64,000 nucleotides of DNA from Clostridium jeddahitimonense. Lineage in GTDB: Bacteria > Bacillota > Clostridia > Clostridiales > Clostridiaceae. Positions 19,696 through 28,005 of the stretch are shown one piece after another (the stretch's first letter is position 1; every line of letters starts with the position of its first letter). The notes under the pieces are model-generated. The model was given only the letters and a program-made list of their open reading frames with translations, was not told where the DNA came from and did not search any database. The translations under genes and the position numbers were made by a program. The stretch is from positions 2,264,855 to 2,328,854 of the forward strand of contig LM994670.1 of NCBI GenBank assembly GCA_000753455.2, read 5' to 3'.

Positions 19696-20427
19696 ATGAA
19701 CTATTCATCTGACTTGCATACTCATACAATTGTTAGTGGTCATGCTTATTCAACTTTATTAGAAAATATCGACCACTGCTCTAAAAATGGAATCAAAATA
19801 CTTGGAACATCGGAACACGGACCAAACATGCCTGGTGCTCCTCACTATTGGTACTTTGGAAACTTAAAAGCAGTTCCAAGAACTATTAACGATGTTATTA
19901 TCTTTAAAGGTTGTGAAGCCAACATCTTAGATGTAGATGGAAATTTAGATATTCCTAATGAATCATCTACATATTTAGATTATATGATAGCATCTTTCCA
20001 TGAGCCTATCTTCCCTATGACTTCATCTAAAGAAGAAAAAACACTAGCTGTATTAAATGTTCTAGATAAAAATGAGAAAGTTGAAATTTTAGGCCATCTA
20101 GGTAATCCTAACTATCAGTTAGATTATGAAGCTGTAGTAAAAAAAGCTAAAGAAAAGAATATTATGATTGAAATTAATAATAGTTCTCTTATGGGCTCTT
20201 CTAGAAAAGGAAGCGATGTTAACTGTGAAACTATAGCTAGACTTTGCAAAGAATATGGTACTAAAGTTATTTTAACTTCAGATGCTCATATGAATGTAGC
20301 AATTGGGAACTTTGAAAAAGGTATAGAACTATTTGAAAAGATAGGTATGCCGGAAGAACTTATTATGAATGATCCTGATAAACTAATAGCTCATCTAAAA
20401 TCTAAAGGTAGACTAGGTGACTTATAA
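19696..20427 (+). CDS. PHP-domain phosphatase, YcdX-like
   Basis: 243-aa trinuclear-metal hydrolase of the PHP family. Metal ligands are visible in SDLHTHT (start), SEHGP (about 37-41), KGCEANI, ASFHEP, LGHLGNP and TSDAHMN. The compact length without a polymerase or histidinol-phosphatase context fits the YcdX group, whose members hydrolyse small phosphoesters. The ATG is 6 nt after AAGGAG. It stands alone on the plus strand, followed by the nested repeat element. The substrate is unknown. Confidence 0.88.
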   Translation: MNYSSDLHTHTIVSGHAYSTLLENIDHCSKNGIKILGTSEHGPNMPGAPHYWYFGNLKAVPRTINDVIIFKGCEANILDVDGNLDIPNESSTYLDYMIASFHEPIFPMTSSKEEKTLAVLNVLDKNEKVEILGHLGNPNYQLDYEAVVKKAKEKNIMIEINNSSLMGSSRKGSDVNCETIARLCKEYGTKVILTSDAHMNVAIGNFEKGIELFEKIGMPEELIMNDPDKLIAHLKSKGRLGDL

Positions 20428-20439
20428 GATAATTTATTT

Positions 20440-20566
20440 AGTTAAGAGTTAAAAGGGAATAGTTAAAAGTTTAGGAATAAAGTCAGCTAAAGCTGACTTT
20501 AAAATATTATGTCTTAGAAACTGCATAGCAGTTTCATCCTAAACTTTTCACTTTTAACTCTTAACT
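20440..20566. repeat. 127-bp nested inverted-repeat element
   Basis: Outer perfect 16-bp inverted repeats, AGTTAAGAGTTAAAAG (20440-20455) and its complement (20551-20566), enclose a second 12-bp stem (20465-20476 with 20537-20548) and two side hairpins: AAAGTCAGCT/AGCTGACTTT (20479-20500) and GAAACTGC/GCAGTTTC (20517-20535). There is no open reading frame. The shape fits a MITE-like element or a structured RNA, located between two convergent genes. Confidence 0.75.
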
Positions 20567-20576
20567 GTCAACTTAA

Positions 20577-20593
20577 AAAGTGCTTCGCACTTT
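20577..20593. terminator. bidirectional terminator with TTC loop
   Basis: A stem AAAGTGC/GCACTTT with loop TTC, A-run on one side and T-rich on the other, lies between convergent genes just before the M42 peptidase stop. Confidence 0.7.
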
Positions 20594-20595
20594 AT

Positions 20596-21636
20596 TTAAA
20601 TTAAGTATAAAGCTAATAATTTTATAGTATTTTCTAAAGCATTGTAATGTGTTCTTTCCATTCCATGTGATGCATGAACTCCTGGTCCTATTAGAGCTCC
20701 TCTTATATTATTTCCAGCCTTTAATGCCGCTCCAACATCTGAACCATACATTGGATATATATCTACCGCATAGCTGATATTATTATTTTTCGCTAAATTA
20801 ACCAAATCTGTTACCATATTATAATCATATGGTCCTCCAGAATCCTTTGCACAAATTGAAACATCATATTCGGTACAACTTAAATCTTCACCAATGCATC
20901 CCATATCAACAGCTATCATCTCAGTTATATCGCTTGGTATATAAGATGTACCATGTCCAACCTCTTCATAATTAGATATTAATATCTTTGTTTTAAATCT
21001 AGGAGTAATATTTTCCCTATGGAACATCTCCAATAATGCCATTAGTGAAGCTACACTCCCCTTATCGTCTATGAATCTTGATTTAATAAATCCACTTTGA
21101 GTTATTGTAGTCTTAGGATCTATAAATACAAAATCCCCTGGAGCTATTCCTAATTCTTCAACATCACTCTTATTTTTAACTACTTCGTCTATTCTTATTT
21201 CCATATTGTTAGCATCGCGCTTTTTAGTCTTACTATCTTCATATACATGAGCAGCAGGACTTGTGCTTAAAAAAGTACCATCGTAAACTTTTCCATCTCT
21301 AGTTCTAATCTTACAATATTCCCCATCTAGAGTTGGTACTATAGGCCCTCCAATTAGTGTAAATCTTAAAGTACCTGAACTAGTAATTGATCTAACCATA
21401 GCTCCTAACGTATCTACATGAGCAGATAATCCTATTACCTTTTCATCACTTCTACCTTCTATAGTTATAATTCCTCCACCTTTATTGTTTCTTTCGAATT
21501 TATAACCAAACTCCCTTACAATCTCTTCTATCTTATCCATTATCTCAAAGCAAAAACCTGTTGGTGAGTTAAACTCTAATATCCTCTTTGCTGTAGATAA
21601 TAAATATTCTTTATTAATTTTATAATTTTCACTCAT
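20596..21636 (-). CDS. M42-family metallopeptidase
   Basis: 346-aa dinuclear-metal aminopeptidase of the M42 (YsdC/FrvX-like) family, which assembles into large cytoplasmic shells and trims peptides. Metal ligands: LSAHVDTLG, RFIDDKGS, SNYEEVGHG (catalytic Glu), AVDMG and the C-terminal HASHGMERTH. The ATG follows GGGAGG. The isochorismatase-like gene lies 24 nt upstream on the same strand, so they may be cotranscribed; the M17 peptidase lies further upstream behind its own terminator. Confidence 0.93.
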   Translation of the reverse strand: MSENYKINKEYLLSTAKRILEFNSPTGFCFEIMDKIEEIVREFGYKFERNNKGGGIITIEGRSDEKVIGLSAHVDTLGAMVRSITSSGTLRFTLIGGPIVPTLDGEYCKIRTRDGKVYDGTFLSTSPAAHVYEDSKTKKRDANNMEIRIDEVVKNKSDVEELGIAPGDFVFIDPKTTITQSGFIKSRFIDDKGSVASLMALLEMFHRENITPRFKTKILISNYEEVGHGTSYIPSDITEMIAVDMGCIGEDLSCTEYDVSICAKDSGGPYDYNMVTDLVNLAKNNNISYAVDIYPMYGSDVGAALKAGNNIRGALIGPGVHASHGMERTHYNALENTIKLLALYLI

Positions 21637-21660
21637 TTCTATTTCCTCCCTAGTAATTTT

Positions 21661-22290
21661 TTAAATAAGTTCTGATACTACTTCAATACCATTTGATTTC
21701 ATATTTCCCAAAGCAAACAAGTTCATTTCATCACCTGGATGACCTGGTATATCAAATGTCTCAACACAATTGGCAGGAACAATTACTCTTTTATTTAAAT
21801 TCATCTGATTAAAATATGTCTTTAATGTTAAAGAGAATTGAAGTACACATATATCTGTAACACAGCCTACAATAATAAAATTATCTATTTTATTAACTAC
21901 TTCATCTAACCAACTTTTAAATTCAGGTACATGAAATCCATTTGTGCTATTTTTCTTTATAACTTTAATATTATAGTCTTTACTTATAGATTCTTTTAAT
22001 CCATCTATTAACTCTTCTTCTCTAGTATTTACAATACAATGTGATGGATAAGCTTTTAATTCCTCTGCATCTTCATTATGAGAATCAACAAAATACACCT
22101 TATTATAACCATTAGTCCTATTATTTAAGTCTAATAAATTAGTTGACATTTCTTTAACTCTAGGAGAAGATAAAATCCCTTCTTCTACGAATCCTACAAC
22201 CATATCAACTACTATTAAAGCCGTATTCTTTAAAGGCAATGAGTTTAACTCTACGTGTGATAAATTTAACTCTTTTATTATTTTTTCCAA
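21661..22290 (-). CDS. isochorismatase-family cysteine hydrolase (nicotinamidase-like)
   Basis: 209-aa hydrolase. The catalytic triad is visible: Asp in ALIVVDMVVGFV, Lys in IKKNSTNGF, and Cys in IVGCVTDICVLQF. This is the pattern of nicotinamidase and related amidases; the HxH metal motif of true PncA is not clear here (VDSHNED is the nearest), so a nicotinamidase role is only possible. The start is TTG after GGAGGG with long spacing. It precedes the M42 peptidase. Confidence 0.85.
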   Translation of the reverse strand: MEKIIKELNLSHVELNSLPLKNTALIVVDMVVGFVEEGILSSPRVKEMSTNLLDLNNRTNGYNKVYFVDSHNEDAEELKAYPSHCIVNTREEELIDGLKESISKDYNIKVIKKNSTNGFHVPEFKSWLDEVVNKIDNFIIVGCVTDICVLQFSLTLKTYFNQMNLNKRVIVPANCVETFDIPGHPGDEMNLFALGNMKSNGIEVVSELI

Positions 22291-22461
22291 AACTTCTTCC
22301 CTCCTACTTTTATGATTTTTCCTTATAATATATATAGTACCAAATTATCTTCCTGTGTGCTATAAGAATGTAAACCCACCACTTCAAAATAACATAGAAA
22401 CATTAATCAACTGTTTTAAGTAAATTTTCTACTAAATATGTTCAACTATTAAATTAGTATA

Positions 22462-22493
22462 TAAAAATAGGAGCTGTATACTACAGCTCCTAT
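22462..22493 (-). terminator. terminator of leucyl aminopeptidase
   Basis: A 12-bp perfect stem ATAGGAGCTGTA (22467-22478) / TACAGCTCCTAT (22482-22493) is followed on the minus strand by TTTTTATA. Confidence 0.9.
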
Positions 22494-22502
22494 AAAAATT
22501 AT

Positions 22503-23966
22503 CTATTTTTTATGACATCCACAAGGGCCTTTAGCTAAGTAATATAAAGTTCTTACAGGAGTTCCTGTTCCACCCTTTACTATATACTCATTTATAGGTG
22601 ACTTCGTATCTGAAGTTCCAGCTATATCAAGATGAATCCAAGGCTTATCTTGTACAAACTCCTTTAAGAACATTCCTGCAACAATTGTACCAGCCCCATT
22701 AGGATCTACATTTTTAAGATCAGCTTTCTCTCCAAGTATTTGTTTTCTATAATGTTTAAATGTTGGCATTCTCCAGAAAATTTCATCTGTAACATCTGCA
22801 GCTCTCATAAATTCATCATAAAAATCTTCATCATTACACATTAATGCTGTTGTATAATTTCCTAAAGCTACTATTGCTGCTCCAGTTAATGTTGCTAAAT
22901 CAATAACCTTTGTAGCACCTTCTTTTTCAATAATATAAGTTATTGCATCTATAAGAGTTAATCTACCTTCTGCATCAGTATTTAATACCTCTATGGTCTT
23001 TCCAGCCATTGATCCAATAATATCTCCTGGCTTATATGCTACCCCAGAAACTAGGTTTTCACAGGCTGCAATCACAGCAACTACATTTTTCTTTAATTTA
23101 TTTTTAGCTATAGCAGCCATAGTACCAATTACTACTGCTGCACCACCCATATCTCCATTCATTCCAACCATAGAATTAGATGGTTTTAATGAATATCCAC
23201 CTGAATCATATGTAAGACCTTTTCCTACTAGTCCTAATACATCACTACTTTCATTATCACCCATATATCTCATAACTATAAGCCTTGGTTTTTTAGAAGA
23301 TCCCATACCTACAGATAAGAATGCTTTCATTTCTAAATCCTTACATTCTTTTTCATCAAAAACTTGAACTTCAAATCCACATTCAGCGCCAATCTTAATA
23401 GCTTCATGGGCCAAACTTTCTGGATAAATAGAATTCGCTGGCTCATTTATAAGATCTCTAGCCTTAATTACTCCATCAACTAGATTATTAACTTCTTCTA
23501 ATCTTTCAGTAGCCTTTTCTAACTTTTGAGTAGGTACTCCTGATATATATATTTCTGGACTATATGTGCTTTTTTGTTCCTTATATTTATCAAAGCTATA
23601 AAGAGCTAGTCTTATACCTTCAGTTATTCCTTTTATTCTTCCACCAACACAGATCTTATCAGTGTCAAAAAACTCTACACCTATTTTTTCTATTTTTAAT
23701 TCCTTTGCTTTTTTAGCAGCCTTAGCCATAGCATTTCTTAAAACTTCTCCATTTAGAAGTTCTTTTTTTCCTAAACCGACAAATATCTTATATTTTACTT
23801 TTTCATTTAATTCTGTAATATAAAATATTTCCCCTTCTTTGCCTTTAAATGTAGTAGATTTTATTATATTTTCTAACTCAGAAGAATTATTTTCTCCATC
23901 TTCAAAAGCAGTTATTATTAATCCATCAACAAATTCAACTGTTACATCTTTAATATTTATACTCAT
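22503..23966 (-). CDS. M17-family leucyl aminopeptidase
   Basis: 487-aa dizinc (or Mn) aminopeptidase that removes N-terminal residues from peptides. The hallmark NTDAEGRL is present, as are the metal and catalytic stretch VGKGLTYDSGGYSLKP with its Lys and Asp residues. Two adjacent ATG codons follow GGAGGAG; the second gives the better spacing (5-7 nt) and is used here. The tail is unusual: it ends GPCGCHKK, with two cysteines and a histidine beyond the normal end, which could bind metal. It is a single-gene unit with its own terminator. Confidence 0.93.
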   Translation of the reverse strand: MSINIKDVTVEFVDGLIITAFEDGENNSSELENIIKSTTFKGKEGEIFYITELNEKVKYKIFVGLGKKELLNGEVLRNAMAKAAKKAKELKIEKIGVEFFDTDKICVGGRIKGITEGIRLALYSFDKYKEQKSTYSPEIYISGVPTQKLEKATERLEEVNNLVDGVIKARDLINEPANSIYPESLAHEAIKIGAECGFEVQVFDEKECKDLEMKAFLSVGMGSSKKPRLIVMRYMGDNESSDVLGLVGKGLTYDSGGYSLKPSNSMVGMNGDMGGAAVVIGTMAAIAKNKLKKNVVAVIAACENLVSGVAYKPGDIIGSMAGKTIEVLNTDAEGRLTLIDAITYIIEKEGATKVIDLATLTGAAIVALGNYTTALMCNDEDFYDEFMRAADVTDEIFWRMPTFKHYRKQILGEKADLKNVDPNGAGTIVAGMFLKEFVQDKPWIHLDIAGTSDTKSPINEYIVKGGTGTPVRTLYYLAKGPCGCHKK

Positions 23967-24171
23967 CATTACTCCTCCTTCACTAATTTGCTATGTTTCT
24001 TAATATATTACCATTATTTTTATGAATTATCTAGTAAAAACTAGTTATACTTGAAAATTTTATAGAAAAATTCACCACTTTTTATTAAACCAATGTTTCT
24101 ACATATTTATTATGACCTAGCTTACTATCTACTATGCCTATTATAAGATCAAATAATTTTTATGATAAAAA

Positions 24172-24220
24172 TAAAGAAGTATGTAAAATTTATATAATTT
24201 AAATTTTACATACTTCTTTA
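24172..24220 (-). terminator. terminator with 21-bp perfect stem
   Basis: 24172-24192 pairs perfectly with 24200-24220 around a 7-nt loop, followed on the minus strand by TTTTTATC. It ends the YdcZ pair. The perfect length is unusual for a simple terminator. Confidence 0.85.
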
Positions 24221-24221
24221 T

Positions 24222-24659
24222 CTATTCTTTTACTTCTTTTGCATCTATTTTTGAATTATACAAAATGCCAATTATAATTACTATCGCTCCAACTAATTTA
24301 CTAAAAGATATTTCAGACATAACAAAAAAATCTATAATAATTCCAGTAACAACTTGTCCAACAAATAATAACAATGTACTATAAACTACAGGTATTTTAG
24401 GAATTATTATATTTGAAAAATAAACAACGCTAACTCCTATTGCTCCTCCTAGAAATATATAAAAAGGCATCTTTAAAAATGTTTCTGCATTAACTTTTAC
24501 ACTACTACCTAATAATATCAATACTAATGTTGAACAAATTAATCCTACAATATAATTTATACAAGTACTTTGTAGAACTCCAATTTTCTTACCTAAAGAT
24601 GAATTTACTATCATAGATAGTGTGGTTAATATTCCACCTAACATAGCTAAAATAATCAT
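24222..24659 (-). CDS. YdcZ-type (DUF606) small DMT transporter, subunit 2
   Basis: 145-aa membrane protein with five predicted segments, one half the size of a usual drug/metabolite transporter. It shows the DUF606 pattern: early polar GGILTTLSMIVNSSLGKKIG, and a central FLGGAIGVSVVYFSNI stretch that recurs as FLGGAIGVALTLVNMI in the gene upstream. The two proteins are homologous and adjacent, 13 nt apart, so they likely form a heterodimer in the membrane. The substrate is not known. The divergent Crp/Fnr gene is a likely regulator. Confidence 0.85.
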   Translation of the reverse strand: MIILAMLGGILTTLSMIVNSSLGKKIGVLQSTCINYIVGLICSTLVLILLGSSVKVNAETFLKMPFYIFLGGAIGVSVVYFSNIIIPKIPVVYSTLLLFVGQVVTGIIIDFFVMSEISFSKLVGAIVIIIGILYNSKIDAKEVKE

Positions 24660-24672
24660 TTAATATTCCTCC

Positions 24673-25095
24673 TTAAAATACAGTCATAATGACTAACCCT
24701 AATAATACAATAGAAAAACCGATAAGTTTCTTCTTATTGAATCTGTATCTATTCATTCCAAATAATCCATAATGATCTACAAATGATGAGAATATTAATT
24801 GCGCAAATACTGCTATAGATGTTGTTAATGCAACTCCTATCTTGCTAATAGTTATCATATTAACTAAAGTTAGGGCTACTCCTATTGCGCCACCTAAAAA
24901 CATATATATAGGAATCTTTTTATCTATTTTGATTCTCTCTCTTTTAATTAACATTATAAAAGTTATAGTCAAAAGTCCCACTACATGTATTATTATTAAA
25001 GAGTTAGTTAATCCTACAACTCCTTCTAATCTTCCATTAACCGAAAGCATAATAGATATTAGCGCACCAATTGCAAGTGCTAAAATATTATACAT
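24673..25095 (-). CDS. YdcZ-type (DUF606) small DMT transporter, subunit 1
   Basis: 140-aa membrane protein with five predicted segments, homologous to the next gene (shared FLGGAIGV and the early SVNGRLEG / NSSLGKKIG position). Two-gene sets of such half-size transporters are typical of dual-topology or antiparallel heterodimers. The ATG follows AGGAGG. Its promoter region faces the Crp/Fnr gene across 116 bp that contains an 18-bp palindrome. Confidence 0.85.
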   Translation of the reverse strand: MYNILALAIGALISIMLSVNGRLEGVVGLTNSLIIIHVVGLLTITFIMLIKRERIKIDKKIPIYMFLGGAIGVALTLVNMITISKIGVALTTSIAVFAQLIFSSFVDHYGLFGMNRYRFNKKKLIGFSIVLLGLVIMTVF

Positions 25096-25155
25096 TTATT
25101 TTCCTCCTAAACTTAATTATTCTAGATATAGATTACTCACTCTTTATATTTTATT

Positions 25156-25173
25156 ATAGGACATTTGTCCTAT
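25156..25173. promoter_or_regulatory. 18-bp palindromic operator
   Basis: ATAGGACA TT TGTCCTAT is a perfect palindrome within the divergent promoter region, centred 39 nt before the regulator start and 70 nt before the transporter start. Crp/Fnr proteins bind such dyads (FNR half site TTGAT, CRP TGTGA); the half site GGACA here would be specific to this regulator. Confidence 0.65.
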
Positions 25174-25211
25174 TTTATAATAAATAGTATAATTGTTGCG
25201 AGGTGGTTTAA

Positions 25212-25892
25212 ATGAACGAAATAATTAATAATAAAATCCTTAATTACTATTTGGACCAATATTCACTAAAGCAATATTTAAATATAGATTTACTAAATTC
25301 ATGTAAAATATATACTTTTGGAAAAAATGAAACTATATGTACTTTAAATAACAAATTAGAATATATGTATTTCTTAGTTAAAGGAAAAGCTAAAGTTACT
25401 ACTTTACTTTCATCTGGGCAATCTCTTTTATTATGCTTTAATACCCCTTTATCAATTATAGGAGACTTAGAATTATTAGATAACCCTTATGCTGATTGTA
25501 ATGTTGTTACTCTAGATAGCTGCACCTGTATAGCTATTCCAATATGGTCTATTCACAAATTTGGATATGAGGATCCTATTTTTTTAAGATTTATTATATC
25601 TTCGCTTGAAAAAAAGCTTAGAAATAATTCACTCTATAGTTCTATCAACATTCTCTATCCCCTTGAAAATAGATTTGCCAGTTATCTACTATCTATTATT
25701 CCATCGGACTCAAATACAGTTACAATTGAAGGTGTAAATCATATTTCTGAACTTCTCGGTTCTAGTTATAGACATTTAAATAGAATTATAAAAGCGTTAA
25801 TAGATTCTAAAATTATTAGAAAGACCAAAAATGAAATACATATTTTAGATATTGGCAAATTAGAAGCTCTTGCTAAAGATATTTACAAATAA
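25212..25892 (+). CDS. Crp/Fnr-family regulator, YeiL-like
   Basis: 226-aa regulator with a cyclic-nucleotide-binding-type beta barrel (about 20-125; YMYFLVKGKAKV, GDLELLDNPYADCNVV) and a C-terminal winged helix (about 150-215; ISELLGSSYRHLNRIIKALIDSKII). The cAMP phosphate-binding residues are not conserved. Several Cys are scattered (C32, C42, C78, C97, C104, C106 approximately) but there is no FNR-type N-terminal cluster. The ATG follows GAGGTGG. It is divergent from the YdcZ pair and probably controls it and itself through the palindrome between them. Confidence 0.82.
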   Translation: MNEIINNKILNYYLDQYSLKQYLNIDLLNSCKIYTFGKNETICTLNNKLEYMYFLVKGKAKVTTLLSSGQSLLLCFNTPLSIIGDLELLDNPYADCNVVTLDSCTCIAIPIWSIHKFGYEDPIFLRFIISSLEKKLRNNSLYSSINILYPLENRFASYLLSIIPSDSNTVTIEGVNHISELLGSSYRHLNRIIKALIDSKIIRKTKNEIHILDIGKLEALAKDIYK

Positions 25893-25893
25893 A

Positions 25894-25934
25894 AAAACAT
25901 ACGGCTTTTGCATATCGCAAAAGCCGTATGTTTT
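25894..25934. terminator. bidirectional terminator
   Basis: An 18-bp perfect stem (25894-25911 with 25917-25934), loop ATATC, flanked by A-run and T-run, ends both the regulator (+) and mgtE (-). Confidence 0.92.
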
Positions 25935-27276
25935 AGATTAGTTGTTGAACAAAAACTGTAGCTAATCCTAAGAAGAATAAAAACCCTAAAACATCTGTAA
26001 ATGTTGTTACAAACACTGAAGATGCTAAAGCTGGATCTATTTTTAATTTCTTTAATACAACTGGTACCAGGAATCCTGAAATTGTTGCTACTATCATATT
26101 TAATATCATAGCTACACCTATTACTACTCCAAAGAAAATATTTCCTTCCCATAGATAGCCTAATACTGATATAATGGCCCCTATAGATGCCCCAGTAATA
26201 AGTCCGATTCCAACCTCTTTAAAAAATACTCTTTTCATATTATTAAAATCTAACTCGCCTAAAGCCAAACCTCTAACAATAATAGTTAATGTCTGAGTAC
26301 CAGCATTTCCACCCATACCTGCTACTATAGGCATAAATGTAGCTAGTGATACTACTTTTTCAATAGTTCCTTCAAAAGCTCCAACAACTGATGAAGCTAA
26401 TATAGCTGTAACTAAATTAACAATAAGCCATGGTAATCTACTCTTAACTGACTCACCTAAAGTACCACTAATTCTTTCTCCCTCATCTACTCCTCCAAGA
26501 CGATGGATATCTTCTGTACTCTCATCTCTCAAAATTTGCATAACATCATCTACAGTAACTATACCAAGTAATCTATTATAATTATCAACAACTGGCATTG
26601 TTAAATAACCATACTTTTCAAATCTATGACCAACCTCTTCTTGGTCTAAATCATAAGGAATTCCTTCCACTTTTACGTGAAGTATATCTGATATTTTTGT
26701 AGAAAATTTACTTGTTGCTACTTCCTTTAGTGAAACTACCCCTTTTAATCTGTCTAATTCATCTATTACATATAAATCATATATGTTTTCAACGTCTTCA
26801 GATGTTCTTTGTAAATACTTTAATGTATCCTCTACAGTCATATCTCCTTTTACTGAAACAAATTCTGTAGCCATAATACCTGCCGCAGTATCTGGTTCAT
26901 AACTTAAAAGCTGACGTGTTCTTCTAGCATCTTCTGCAGTCATTTTAGATAGTATTTTATTAGCTTGCTCTTGACTCAAGATACCTAAAAGGTCTGTTAA
27001 TTCATCTGATGACATCTCTTCAATTATATTTTTTTGTTTATTTTCAGAAAACTCCGTTAAAATTTCATATTTTTCTTCATCTTCTGCCTCATCTATAATT
27101 GATGCAATGCACTTTTCTGATAATCTATTTAATATATCTTTTCTATCATCTTCATTTTCTCTTAATACATCAAGTATATCTACAGGGTGGATACCTTCAA
27201 TGTACTTCATAATTCTATCTTGTGGTGCATGAAGCAAGAATTTTCTTAATTCATCTTTGTTCATATTTAATTTCAT
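25933..27276 (-). CDS. mgtE: magnesium transporter MgtE
   Basis: 447-aa Mg2+ channel. Layout: N-terminal superhelical domain (about 1-130), two CBS domains (about 130-255; TVEDTLKYLQRTSEDVENIYDLYV and YGYLTMPVVDNYNRLLGIVTVDDV), a plug helix, and five membrane segments from about 280 with the pore stretch PIVAGMGGNAGTQTLTIIVR. The ATG follows GGGAGG. Transcription is governed by the M-box riboswitch 150 nt upstream, and a small reading frame lies between the two, ending 16 nt before the mgtE start. Confidence 0.96.
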   Translation of the reverse strand: MKLNMNKDELRKFLLHAPQDRIMKYIEGIHPVDILDVLRENEDDRKDILNRLSEKCIASIIDEAEDEEKYEILTEFSENKQKNIIEEMSSDELTDLLGILSQEQANKILSKMTAEDARRTRQLLSYEPDTAAGIMATEFVSVKGDMTVEDTLKYLQRTSEDVENIYDLYVIDELDRLKGVVSLKEVATSKFSTKISDILHVKVEGIPYDLDQEEVGHRFEKYGYLTMPVVDNYNRLLGIVTVDDVMQILRDESTEDIHRLGGVDEGERISGTLGESVKSRLPWLIVNLVTAILASSVVGAFEGTIEKVVSLATFMPIVAGMGGNAGTQTLTIIVRGLALGELDFNNMKRVFFKEVGIGLITGASIGAIISVLGYLWEGNIFFGVVIGVAMILNMIVATISGFLVPVVLKKLKIDPALASSVFVTTFTDVLGFLFFLGLATVFVQQLI

Positions 27277-27291
27277 GGCTAATTCCTCCCT

Positions 27292-27396
27292 TTAGATAGG
27301 AATAGCACCACTTTCAGCAGTGGTATAATAAATGATCTTCCTATCTTTCAAATATTCAATTTTATTAATACACCTATGGGCCGGATAAGAATCCAT
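27292..27396 (-). CDS. 34-aa small ORF between M-box and mgtE
   Basis: Found by reading the leader, too short for routine ORF calling. ATG at 27396 is 7 nt after a strong GGAGGTG site. The product begins MDSYPAHRCINKIEYLKDRK and ends with SGAIPI, then TAA. It lies downstream of the riboswitch terminator, so it is made only when Mg2+ is low, in the same message as mgtE. It is soluble in character, with no membrane segment. It may be a regulatory leader peptide that couples translation to mgtE, a small partner protein, or a chance frame. Part of the frame can form a hairpin (ACCACT/AGTGGT). Confidence 0.55.
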   Translation of the reverse strand: MDSYPAHRCINKIEYLKDRKIIYYTTAESGAIPI

Positions 27397-27423
27397 ATTA
27401 TACCACCTCCTCTTATTTCAAAT

Positions 27424-27617
27424 AAAAAAGACCTTTTGCCCCACGACAAAAAGTCCTAAATACAACTTTTAAGCAATCGTAGAGCTTTAGCACTATAAAG
27501 CGTAGACATTAAGTCAGCTACGTTAAAAATCACCTTTACGATGATTCTTGTTAACCCATTGGAATCTCTAGATTTTTCTGGGCAGCAGCATATTTCTTTA
27601 TAGGAGCCTCACCTAAC
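27424..27617 (-). ncRNA. M-box (ykoK leader) Mg2+ riboswitch
   Basis: The minus strand shows the conserved M-box elements in order: GTTAGGTGAGGCTCCTAT at the 5' end (27600-27617), GCTGCTGCCCAGA, AATGGGTTAACA, AAGGTGATTTTTAACGTAGC, and the 3' stretch CTATAGTGCTAAAGCTCTACG-type arm, followed by a terminator (GACTTTTTGTC...GCAAAAGGTC then TTTTTT, 27424-27456). Known M-boxes bind several Mg2+ ions and stop transcription when Mg2+ is high. Here it controls mgtE and the small ORF. Confidence 0.93.
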
Positions 27618-27642
27618 AATATTATATATAATTCCACTACTT

Positions 27643-27671
27643 ATGGTACAGAATATCCGTACTCATGTCAA
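27643..27671 (-). promoter_or_regulatory. promoter of the M-box/mgtE unit
   Basis: TTGACA (27666-27671), exactly 17 nt, then TACCAT (27643-27648) on the minus strand, just upstream of the M-box. Confidence 0.7.
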
Positions 27672-27672
27672 T

Positions 27673-27701
27673 AAAAAAGTTAATTTAATATTAACTTTTT
27701 T
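27673..27701 (-). terminator. terminator of the 89-aa gene
   Basis: Stem AAAAAAGTTAA (27673-27683) / TTAACTTTTTT (27691-27701) with T-run; it separates the 89-aa gene from the mgtE promoter. Confidence 0.75.
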
Positions 27702-27735
27702 AATTAATTTATAAAATATACAATATACTATATAT

Positions 27736-28005
27736 TTACTCACTTAAATTAGGAAATATAGGTAAATCTGTAAGTTTTATATTTTCATCATCATTATTAG
27801 GTTTTATTTTATTTTCTTCTTCTCTAGAAACTTTAAGTCCTTCTATACTAGAATCTTTAATAATATCGTCATTAGAAATATCATCATTAATCTTTAGATC
27901 ATTTAAATTATCACTTATACCTAATGTATAATCATTAGTAAAATTATGTGAAGATAAATTTTCTGTATTTTTTAATGCAATTTTATCAAATATATGTTTT
28001 GTCAT
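27736..28005 (-). CDS. acidic low-complexity protein, 89 aa
   Basis: Not recognised. The ATG is 7 nt after AAGGAGG, so expression is likely. The sequence is rich in Asn, Asp, Glu, Lys and Ser with few hydrophobic residues, so it is probably disordered; there are no Cys, no signal peptide and no membrane segment. It stands alone with its own terminator upstream of the mgtE promoter. The upstream 330 bp (28006-28337) shows no gene. Confidence 0.65.
   Translation of the reverse strand: MTKHIFDKIALKNTENLSSHNFTNDYTLGISDNLNDLKINDDISNDDIIKDSSIEGLKVSREEENKIKPNNDDENIKLTDLPIFPNLSE

Noticed and set aside
22993-23367. A 124-codon plus-strand frame
   Set aside because: Antisense shadow of the leucyl aminopeptidase gene; no ribosome site and codon pattern follows the other strand.
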